Position numbers and translations under genes: made by a program
Notes under the pieces: model-generated
Databases searched by the model: none
The model's input: only the letters and a program-made list of their open reading frames with translations
What the model was told of the DNA's origin: nothing
Source: Aliigemmobacter aestuarii
Lineage (GTDB): Bacteria > Pseudomonadota > Alphaproteobacteria > Rhodobacterales > Rhodobacteraceae
Assembly: GCF_004799285.1 (NCBI RefSeq)
Contig: NZ_SSND01000005.1
Span: forward strand, 221,041-285,040
Direction: 5' to 3'
DNA: 64,000 nucleotides
Shown: one piece after another, positions 57,594-64,000 of the stretch
How the letters are laid out: the number at the start of each line of letters is the position of its first letter
Position numbering within the stretch: position 1 is the first letter of the stretch

Positions 57594-58862
57594 TCAGCCT
57601 TTGGCCACCTCGGCCGATTTGTTGATGTCGAACAGTGACTTGGCCAGTTTGGCGACCTCTTTCCGCAACGGATTCTTGGCAGCGGTTTCGGAAAGGGGCA
57701 GTCCGTGGTCATTGGCCTGAGTGACCTGTGCACCGCCATCGGGCAGTTGCACCTCGATCGCGATATCCAGGCTTTCGGCCATCCGCTTCACCCGGCCTTT
57801 GGCAGCAAGGTCGGTGAAACGGGGGGCCCGGTTCAGGATATAGCGGAGCTTTTCGTGCGGCAGCGCCTCGGCCTTCAGGGCGCGGACCAGACGAAGCACG
57901 TTCTGGGCCGACCGCAGGTCGAGTTCCATCATCGCGAAATAGACATGGGCACGGTGCAGCACGGCCTCGGTCCAGGACACGATGGTCGACGGCATGTCGA
58001 TCACCACGAAATCGAAGTTCTGCTGCGCCATGTCGATCAGTCGCCCGATGTCGTCGGGCGTCACGATGTCAAGCGGCAGCATGTCAGGCGGCGCGGTGAA
58101 GACGTGCAGCCGGTCGTTGAAGGTGGTCATGGCCTGAAGAAAGCTGTCGCTGTCGGCGTTGGCCGTGTCCGAAAGGATCTCGAACACCACCTCGCGGCGG
58201 GCCAGATCCAGATAGGTCGCCGTCGCGCCATACTGGAAATCCAGATCCAGCAGGCAGACCCGCGGCGGGTCGGTCTTGGTGACGTTCGCCAGTTCCCAGG
58301 CCAGGTTCACCGCAAAGGTCGTGGCACCGACCCCACCCGCGAGGCCATGCACTGGCAGCACCACCGCATCGCGGTCGCCCTTGGGTTTGAAGCTTGGCGT
58401 CCTGACCTGCTCGGCGCCGTGATCCTGGGTTTCGGCAACGGCCGGAACCTGCGCCGGTCGGCGCATCCGTTCGATCGCGTCGTGCAGGGCGCCTTCGGGC
58501 AGAGGGTAGGGGACGAAATCGTCGGCGCCCAGGCGAAGCAGCTGGTGCAAGGCGATAGGGCTGACCTGATCGGCGATCAGGACGACCTTGATGCTTTTGG
58601 CCTTGGCCGTGCGCACCACGTCGGTGATCCGGCTCAGGTCGGATTCGTCCTGGCCGTCCACGGCGATGGCGATGAATTCCAGCGATGCCGAATCCGGCTG
58701 CTCCATGAAGGTCAGCGCATCCTCGAACGACAGGTCGCCCCAGGATTCGCCAAGTTCATGTTCCATGTCGTCGATGAGCAGTTCGAAGTTCTGCACATCG
58801 CGCGACACGGTACACGCCAGAATCGGCGCGGGGTCTGTCTGCAGGTTGGCAACGCTCGTCAT
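57594..58862 (-). CDS. cpaE: Pilus localisation protein CpaE/TadZ
   Basis: 422 residues. A receiver-like N-terminal domain (VVLIADQVSPIALHQLLRLG) and a MinD/ParA-type ATPase whose Walker A is GGVGATT, lacking the usual second Lys. Further motifs are LLDLDFQYGATATYLDL and FVVIDMP. It marks the pole or site for pilus assembly. It is the first gene of the second tad operon. Confidence 0.92.
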   Translation of the reverse strand: MTSVANLQTDPAPILACTVSRDVQNFELLIDDMEHELGESWGDLSFEDALTFMEQPDSASLEFIAIAVDGQDESDLSRITDVVRTAKAKSIKVVLIADQVSPIALHQLLRLGADDFVPYPLPEGALHDAIERMRRPAQVPAVAETQDHGAEQVRTPSFKPKGDRDAVVLPVHGLAGGVGATTFAVNLAWELANVTKTDPPRVCLLDLDFQYGATATYLDLARREVVFEILSDTANADSDSFLQAMTTFNDRLHVFTAPPDMLPLDIVTPDDIGRLIDMAQQNFDFVVIDMPSTIVSWTEAVLHRAHVYFAMMELDLRSAQNVLRLVRALKAEALPHEKLRYILNRAPRFTDLAAKGRVKRMAESLDIAIEVQLPDGGAQVTQANDHGLPLSETAAKNPLRKEVAKLAKSLFDINKSAEVAKG

Positions 58863-59054
58863 TACTCTCGTCCTCGCAATTCAGCCGCCTCGTCGAACCG
58901 TGGTCGGGTGTAACCCCGCATCCGGACGGTCAGACGTCGCCAGCCGGTGCGGCAGTTCTTTGGCCACACAGCTTTTCACTTGTTTCGAAATTCGCGGGTA
59001 ATGTTGGCGAGATTGGGGCTAAAAGATCGTCTTTCTAGGATTTTGCCGGATATC

Positions 59055-59085
59055 AAAACAAAAGGGGCGGGATGGTTCCCGCCCC
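59055..59085 (-). terminator. Rho-independent terminator after the OmpA-like gene
   Basis: GGGGCGGG pairs with CCCGCCCC (59064-59085). On the minus strand it is followed by TTTTGTTTT. It separates the cpaBC operon from the cpaE operon. Confidence 0.88.
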
Positions 59086-59117
59086 GATTGGATGCCTGTG
59101 GCAAGGTCCGGTCCGGC

Positions 59118-59768
59118 TTAGCCCTCGCCGGGGTCGGTCTGCGTGCGCACGACCCGATTCTGCGGATGCGGACGTTCGCCCAGGATCAGGTATTCGCGCA
59201 TGATGACCTGCGCGTATTTCCCGTTCAGAACCGTCGGGTGGTTCTTCACGAACCCGGCCACTTCCGTCACCGTGCGGCGATTCTGCAGCTCGGGGTTCGG
59301 GGTCGGGATCAGGGGGCGGGTCTCGCCATAGCTGACCAGGGCATCCAGACGTGACCGGCTGATGCCGCGGGTTTCCAGATAGGCCACAACGGCCTGGGCG
59401 CGCTGCTTGCCAAGCCGCTGGTTCGAGGCCTGCGAGCCGACCAGGTCGGTATGCCCGTAGACCGAGAAACGCAGCTCGGGGAACTGGCCCATCCAGTTGG
59501 CCTGCTGGTCCAGCACCGCGCGCGCCTGCGCGTCCAGCACCGCACTGCCGAAGGCGAAGTTCACGGTGCTCTGGACTTCCGAGGCAAAGCGCGACCCAAG
59601 GGCCATCGTGTAATCGCGCTGACCCGACTGGAGCAGCGTGTTGTTCATCGTGGCGTTGCCAAATTCGCCATCATCGACCTTGGCGCCCAGTTCGTCGTTC
59701 AACGACCCGCAGGCAGAAAGCCCGAGCCCGACGCACAGCACCAATCCGAAACGCATGTGACCCCGCAT
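59118..59768 (-). CDS. OmpA-family lipoprotein of the tad locus
   Basis: 216 residues. Lipobox LGLSAC, then a linker and an OmpA C-terminal peptidoglycan-binding domain (VNFAFGSAVLDAQARAVLDQ, VYGHTDLVGSQASNQRLGKQ, NRRTVTEV). It holds the place of CpaD and probably ties the secretin to the cell wall. ATG at 59768 has GGAG; a later ATG at 59756 is possible. It is 4 bases after cpaC. Confidence 0.85.
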   Translation of the reverse strand: MRGHMRFGLVLCVGLGLSACGSLNDELGAKVDDGEFGNATMNNTLLQSGQRDYTMALGSRFASEVQSTVNFAFGSAVLDAQARAVLDQQANWMGQFPELRFSVYGHTDLVGSQASNQRLGKQRAQAVVAYLETRGISRSRLDALVSYGETRPLIPTPNPELQNRRTVTEVAGFVKNHPTVLNGKYAQVIMREYLILGERPHPQNRVVRTQTDPGEG

Positions 59769-59772
59769 CACG

Positions 59773-61173
59773 TCACTCCATCACATAGCCGTAGGAGCCG
59801 TTGAAATCCTGCCGGGCCACTTCGCCCGCCGGGCCTTTCACACGCTCGCTTCCGGTGACCTTGCCGAACAGGAACAGTTCCTTTTCCGTCGGGAGGCGCA
59901 CACGGTCCGTCGGCAGGGCCAGTGCCTCGCCGCGGGTGGGCGTCACCAGATGCGGGGTGACGATGATCACCAGTTCCGATTGCGCGCGCTGGTATTCGGC
60001 CGACCGGAACAGCGCGCCCACGATGGGCAGGTCGCCCAGCCACGGCACCTGACCGTTCAGGTCGCGGAAATCATCCTGCAATAGGCCCGCGATGGCAAAG
60101 CTTTCGCCGTCCCGCATCTCGACCGTGGTCGAGGTTTCGCGGCGCTTGAAGGCGTTCAGGCTGAAGCCGCCCGCCTCGAGTGTGACCGTCGAGTCAATCG
60201 AGGACACGGCCGCGTTGATCGTCAGGTTGATGATGTCGCCGTCGACCACCACCGGAGTGAAGTTCAGCTCCACGCCGAAGGGCTTGTATTCGATCTTCAC
60301 GCCCTGATCGTCGGCCACCGGGATCGGGTATTCGCCACCGGCGAGGAACTTGGCCTCCTGTCCCGACAGCGCCGTCAGGTTCGGTTCGGCCAGCGTGCGG
60401 ACGACGCCTTTGTTTTCAAGCGCTTCCAGCAGGACGGCGAATTGCAGCGATCCGGCGGAAAAGCCAAGGGCAAGCCCGCCCGCCGCGTTGTCGCGCACGG
60501 CGATATTGCCGTTGGCCAGGCTGTTGTCGCCGTCAAGCCAGGTGCCGGATTCCCCGTTCACGCCGAACTTGTTTCCGCCGCTGATCGCCAGCGAGGACGA
60601 CAGGTTCTTGGCGACCGAGCGCTGCATCTCGGCAAAGCGGACCTTCAGCATCACCTGCTGGGTGCCGCCCACGCTCATCAGGTTCGATACCCGTTCGGGC
60701 GCGTAGCGTTCGGCCAGATCAAGCGCACGGTCAAGCTTGGCGGTCGAACTGACCGTGCCCGAAAGCACGATCCCGTCATTCGCGGTCCGCACCTCGATCT
60801 GTTCGCCCGGCAGGATCTGCCGCAGGCGTTCCTTGAATTCGGCGATGTCGGGGGCGACGTGGACATCCACGTTGGAAATGAGCCGCCCGTCCGCACCCAG
60901 AAGCGTCAGGGTCGTGCGTCCGGGCGCCTTGCCCAGCACATAGATCGACCGATCGGACAGGGTGGAGATATCCGCGATCCCCGGGTTCGCGATCGACAAT
61001 TCGGCGAAGGGGACGTCGCTTTCCACGACAACGGCCCGGTTCATCGGCACGTTCAGCGCCGACGACGGCGATCCTTCCATGACCCGCAGGGTCTGTGCAT
61101 CGACGGGCGTCAACGCGGACGTGGCCAAGGCCAGGCCCAGGAATCCGGCCGTCCAGATGGTACGCAACTGCAT
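59773..61173 (-). CDS. cpaC: Outer-membrane secretin CpaC (RcpA)
   Basis: 466 residues. Sec signal, an N-terminal pilus/BON region (ALNVPMNRAVVVESDVPFAE), and the secretin domain (VVRTLAEPNLTALSGQEAKF, ESFAIAGLLQDDFRDL, VPWLGDLPIVGALFRS, ELVIIVTPHLV). It forms the outer-membrane ring for the pilus. Confidence 0.95.
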   Translation of the reverse strand: MQLRTIWTAGFLGLALATSALTPVDAQTLRVMEGSPSSALNVPMNRAVVVESDVPFAELSIANPGIADISTLSDRSIYVLGKAPGRTTLTLLGADGRLISNVDVHVAPDIAEFKERLRQILPGEQIEVRTANDGIVLSGTVSSTAKLDRALDLAERYAPERVSNLMSVGGTQQVMLKVRFAEMQRSVAKNLSSSLAISGGNKFGVNGESGTWLDGDNSLANGNIAVRDNAAGGLALGFSAGSLQFAVLLEALENKGVVRTLAEPNLTALSGQEAKFLAGGEYPIPVADDQGVKIEYKPFGVELNFTPVVVDGDIINLTINAAVSSIDSTVTLEAGGFSLNAFKRRETSTTVEMRDGESFAIAGLLQDDFRDLNGQVPWLGDLPIVGALFRSAEYQRAQSELVIIVTPHLVTPTRGEALALPTDRVRLPTEKELFLFGKVTGSERVKGPAGEVARQDFNGSYGYVME

Positions 61174-61336
61174 GTGACCTGCCTTTCCGATCACGCCTCA
61201 ACACGGGTCTTTTTTGCCCGTTCCATGAACCAAGGTGCCTGAACTGGCCTTTTATTGCAAGAATCAATTGGTTGTGGATGGCTTTTGATGTGGATAACTG
61301 GCAACAGGGTCATTCTCCGCTGTCCGTAAAGGAAAA

Positions 61337-61361
61337 GGGCGCGGAAGGATTTTCCGCGCCC
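61337..61361 (-). terminator. Hairpin between cpaB and cpaC
   Basis: GGGCGCGGAA pairs with TTCCGCGCCC across five bases, followed on the minus strand by TTTTCC. It lies in the 206-bp gap after cpaB and should reduce read-through into cpaC. Confidence 0.82.
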
Positions 61362-61379
61362 CCGATGATTTTCTATCCC

Positions 61380-62222
61380 TCAATTTGTGCAGGGGATCGG
61401 AATTTCCACCACATCTGCGCCTTTGCGCGTCTTGATCGTGCAGACCCGTGCCGGGGCGGCCTGCTGCACGACCTGCTCCTGAATACCCAGAAGCGAGTTG
61501 CGGTCCACCTCGACAAGGCCGATTTCGGCGCTTTCGCCCGTCCCGACCAGCGACAGCGCCAGGCGGCCCGCGGCCTGACCCTGCGCCAGGCGTGCAACCT
61601 GTTCGGGGCTGACCTCGACGATGACAGTGCGTTCGCGGCCCGAGACGGTCAGTTCCTCGCCGGGCTTGGCATCGGTTGCGATCACCTTCAGCGAGGTTTC
61701 GATCAGGCGTGTCAGTTCGCCGCTTTGCCCGCCCGCGTTGCCGGTCCAGTAGACATCCACCCGGTCGCCCGGATGGATCGACCCTGCGACACCCGAGGCG
61801 ATATCGACCTTGATCGAAAAGGCGCGCATGCCCTCTTTCAATTGCGAGGTCAGGCCCGCCGGTTCGCCCGGTTCGGTCACCTTCGTGGCCAGAAGCGGCT
61901 CGAACTTCTCCAGCGGGCGCAGAATATAGCGCGGCTCATCCTTGTGCGGCGGGAACAGCACCTCTTCGGCGCTGAACGTGCCTTCGGGCAGGGCCGATTG
62001 CTGCCAGTAGATCTTCTGCACGTCTTCCTTCGTCAGCCTGTCGCCATAGGCCAGCGGCTTGTTGACGACATAGACCTCGACCATCGGGCCCAGCTTGGCC
62101 CGGACGGCGCGTTCCGCTGCGAGGGCCTGCTGGGTCTGCCCCAGATACCCCTGGACCATGTAGACCGCCACCCCGGCCAGCGCGAGGCCGGCAACCAGGA
62201 CCAATCCGAAAATCATGCGCAT
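61380..62222 (-). CDS. cpaB: Flp pilus assembly protein CpaB (RcpC)
   Basis: 280 residues. One N-terminal membrane helix (MIFGLVLVAGLALAGVAVYM), a SAF domain (VVNKPLAYGDRLTKEDVQ) and the beta-rich RcpC part (AGSIHPGDRVDVYW). It works with the secretin in the periplasm. AAGGGA precedes the ATG. Confidence 0.9.
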   Translation of the reverse strand: MRMIFGLVLVAGLALAGVAVYMVQGYLGQTQQALAAERAVRAKLGPMVEVYVVNKPLAYGDRLTKEDVQKIYWQQSALPEGTFSAEEVLFPPHKDEPRYILRPLEKFEPLLATKVTEPGEPAGLTSQLKEGMRAFSIKVDIASGVAGSIHPGDRVDVYWTGNAGGQSGELTRLIETSLKVIATDAKPGEELTVSGRERTVIVEVSPEQVARLAQGQAAGRLALSLVGTGESAEIGLVEVDRNSLLGIQEQVVQQAAPARVCTIKTRKGADVVEIPIPCTN

Positions 62223-62294
62223 GGCGCGTTCCCTTTTCCACACCGCCCGCGGCAAGCCGCCGAAGGCGCACCCACTTCCATGTGCGGCCGCGCC

Positions 62295-62516
62295 TTAAAG
62301 GCCGGCCGCCGCGACCACCGCCGCCACCAGTTCGTCTGCAAGCACCGCGGCCGAGCTGTCGGCCGTGGTGAATGTCGGGATCATCACCAGAAGGCCGATC
62401 CCCACGACCGCTGCGGTCAGGACCACCCAGTCCACCGTGACGGCACCGTCTTCATCCCTGAACCGGCGCAGCTGGTGCGCGAGTGCCGGTCCGATCTTGC
62501 GAAGTTCCAATTTCAT
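62295..62516 (-). CDS. Flp-type pilin, second gene
   Basis: 73 residues. A charged leader ending in RDEDG is followed by AVTVDWVVLTAAVVGIGLLV. Cleavage after the Gly is expected. The usual Glu-Tyr at positions 5-6 of Flp pilins is Asp-Trp here. The leader is longer than in the other pilin. Confidence 0.8.
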   Translation of the reverse strand: MKLELRKIGPALAHQLRRFRDEDGAVTVDWVVLTAAVVGIGLLVMIPTFTTADSSAAVLADELVAAVVAAAGL

Positions 62517-62651
62517 AACGCCGTCCCATCCTGTCCAGGATTGTCACTACACATCAATTCTGCCCTTGAAATCCGGCGCAAATATGGCACCGGCGCGAGA
62601 TCATCGGGGCCGATCCGCCCGCCAAGCGGGCAGCCGTTCCCCGAAACGGCG

Positions 62652-62685
62652 AAGGGCCGCGGACCCTTGCGGGAACGCGGCCCTT
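62652..62685 (-). terminator. Strong hairpin right after the first pilin gene
   Basis: AAGGGCCGCG (62652-62661) pairs perfectly with CGCGGCCCTT (62676-62685), 18 bases after the pilin stop. It probably ends or stabilises most pilin transcripts. Confidence 0.8.
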
Positions 62686-62703
62686 GCCAAACCTTGCGGC
62701 CGA

Positions 62704-62904
62704 TCAGTTCAGAGCGGCGCCAGCAGCGACGGCGTTGCCGATGTCGGTCGTCATCGTGGTCGCGGCGGTATCCAGACCGTCGGTCACGGTCGACATCACC
62801 AGCAGGCCCAGGCCCACGATGGCAGCGGTCAGCACGACCCAGTCAACGGTCACGGCGCCCGATTCGTCTTTCGCGAAGCCCTTGAAGATGTTCATCAGTT
62901 TCAT
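62704..62904 (-). CDS. flp: Flp-type major pilin
   Basis: 66 residues: leader MKLMNIFKGFAKDESG, then AVTVDWVVLTAAIVGLGLLV and a short C-terminal part. It should be the main pilus subunit, since it is first in the locus with AAGGGA upstream and its own hairpin downstream. Confidence 0.85.
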   Translation of the reverse strand: MKLMNIFKGFAKDESGAVTVDWVVLTAAIVGLGLLVMSTVTDGLDTAATTMTTDIGNAVAAGAALN

Positions 62905-63271
62905 GGTACAGTCCCTTTCGCAGGAGTTGCTCGTTCAGTTGCAGCCTTGGGGTCTTTTCGTTCCGGCCTCTGTTCCGTTCCGATCTCCGTTCGGCATGGG
63001 CACATATGGCCTCCGAATCGTGGCGGGAGTTGGGAGCGACTTGGGCATTTTCGGAAACTTCGAAAAATGCGCCGGAAATCCCGTAATCCATTGAAAGAAA
63101 TCGAAACATTTTTTTCCACGGGTCCGGTCGGCAATCTGAGGATGCACGTCTTGCGTGGCCGAAACGCCCCGAATTGGGCGAAATCGCCACATTCGGCGGC
63201 CGAAATGCTGGCCGGAGGCGCGATTCTCTGCTTCATTTCCCGAAAAGAAAGAACGAGCAGAAAGCCGCATC
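62905..63271. other. Divergent promoter region between pilin and lytic transglycosylase
   Basis: 367 bp, AT-richer around 63040-63110. It contains the imperfect inverted repeat CATTTTCGGAAACTTCGAAAAATG (two halves around 63047-63070) and a run of seven T near 63109. It should drive the pilin gene leftward and the transglycosylase rightward. No gene is seen. Confidence 0.5.
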
Positions 63272-64000
63272 ATGCGGATGATCACATCGGCGATTCTGGC
63301 CGGGTCCGTCTGGGCCGGGTCCATCGTGGCGGGGGCCCATGGCCTTGCCGCCCAGACCCTGTTGGGCCAGGAAGACTTCACCTTCAAACGGGTCGGTGTC
63401 CCGGGCAAGGGCGCGGCAGGAAAACGCATCACCGTCCAGATCGACCCCGCCGAACAGGCGCGGCGCCTTGCGGTAAAGCCCAAGGCCGAACCCGAGGCGG
63501 ATGAGCCGACGACCGAGGTCGCGGCCGCCAGCCCGGCGCCGGTTGCGCCCAAGGCCCCCGCCGCCCGATACGACTGGTACTGGAACGCCGTCCCACCCGC
63601 ACGCGACGCCCGGTCGGGCCGTTGGCCCCTGGCGATGGCAAGTCTTGCAAAGGGGCCGGGTGGCGCAGCCGTCGCCGCCCCCCGGATGCAGGTCATGCAG
63701 GACCTTGCCGCGAAACACGGCACCGATATCCTGAAAGCGACGATCGGCACCGAAGTCTCGCCCGCTCTGGTCCTGGCGGTCATCGGCATCGAAAGCGGGG
63801 GACGTGTGGATGCGGTCAGTTCGGCCGGCGCACAGGGGCTGATGCAGCTGATCCCGGCCACCGCCGAACGCTTCGGCGTTGCGGATGCGATGAATCCCGT
63901 CCAGAACATCAAGGGCGGTGTGGCCTATCTTGACTGGCTGATGAAGGAATTCGACCGCGATCCGCTGATGGTGCTGGCCGCCTACAACGCGGGCGAGGGG
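63272..64000 (+). CDS. Lytic transglycosylase (SLT family), 3' end outside the window
   Basis: The frame is open to the last base, 243 codons so far. A Sec signal (ILAGSVWAGSIVAGAHGLAA) and a Pro/Ala linker precede the SLT domain: catalytic Glu in VIGIESGGRVDAVSSAGAQG, then LMQLIPATAERFGV, NIKGGVAYLDWLM and AAYNAGEG. It cuts glycan strands in the periplasm and could open the wall for the pilus. ATG at 63272 or 63278; the ribosome site is weak. Confidence 0.9.
   Translation, partial: MRMITSAILAGSVWAGSIVAGAHGLAAQTLLGQEDFTFKRVGVPGKGAAGKRITVQIDPAEQARRLAVKPKAEPEADEPTTEVAAASPAPVAPKAPAARYDWYWNAVPPARDARSGRWPLAMASLAKGPGGAAVAAPRMQVMQDLAAKHGTDILKATIGTEVSPALVLAVIGIESGGRVDAVSSAGAQGLMQLIPATAERFGVADAMNPVQNIKGGVAYLDWLMKEFDRDPLMVLAAYNAGEG

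Overview
This window is a GC-rich chromosomal segment of an alphaproteobacterium, most likely a member of the Rhodobacterales (Rhodobacter, Paracoccus and relatives). The evidence is the codon usage, a bacterial NDUFS4-type complex I subunit, the XRE regulator type at 44.1 kb, the DUF2927 and Excalibur-like lipoproteins, and Flp-type pilins whose first mature residues read AVTVDW. The genus cannot be fixed from the sequence. Most genes are ordinary housekeeping genes: lepA, uvrB, purC, dtd, rluB-like, tadA (tRNA deaminase), gatC-gatA, rpmG, rnpB, one tRNA-Arg(UCU), hisN-like, guaD, mgtE and fthC.

Layout. 0-10.5 kb: 2OG-Fe(II) oxygenase, class III sirtuin, LMW phosphatase, lepA, TylF-type methyltransferase, tRNA-Arg, GNAT enzyme, NDUFS4, uvrB, a membrane-anchored NYN-type RNase and small proteins. 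10.57-13.60 kb: a decayed Mu-like prophage. It keeps its immunity switch (repressor, divergent small DNA-binding protein, palindromic operators) and fragments of the transposase, a Mor-type activator and the I protease, bounded by a repeated end sequence. 13.6-25.7 kb: an enolase-superfamily enzyme, an operon of two alpha/beta hydrolases with a threonine-dehydratase-like enzyme and a haloacid dehalogenase, an ABC exporter, an acyl-CoA synthetase, dtd, a sugar kinase and purC. 25.8-31.45 kb: a run of six minus-strand genes that looks like a membrane-stress module (zinc-ribbon membrane protein, SPFH-GYF protein, DUF2927 lipoprotein, TelA, XpaC and a 27-residue membrane peptide).

31.6-50.7 kb: RNA-modification enzymes, a GntR-controlled NCS1 transporter, gatCA, a cell-wall amidase, RNase P RNA, L33, a BI-1 family protein, an XRE regulator with an AT-rich promoter, two purine deaminases, MgtE and the folate cyclo-ligase. 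50.8-63 kb: a tad/cpa (Flp pilus) locus on the minus strand. Two pilin genes come first, then cpaB, cpaC and an OmpA-like lipoprotein, a terminator, then cpaE, cpaF, tadB, tadC, two TPR lipoproteins and the prepilin peptidase, with an AAA ATPase beyond. A lytic transglycosylase diverges from the pilin genes and runs off the end.

The best candidates for something under-described are the 25.8-31.45 kb module, including its tiny unlisted membrane peptide, and the collapsed Mu-like prophage. Short tandem repeats that begin on or next to stop codons (615, 13417, 15833) and a dispersed intergenic repeat family are secondary points. All identifications come from reading the sequence; no database search was run.
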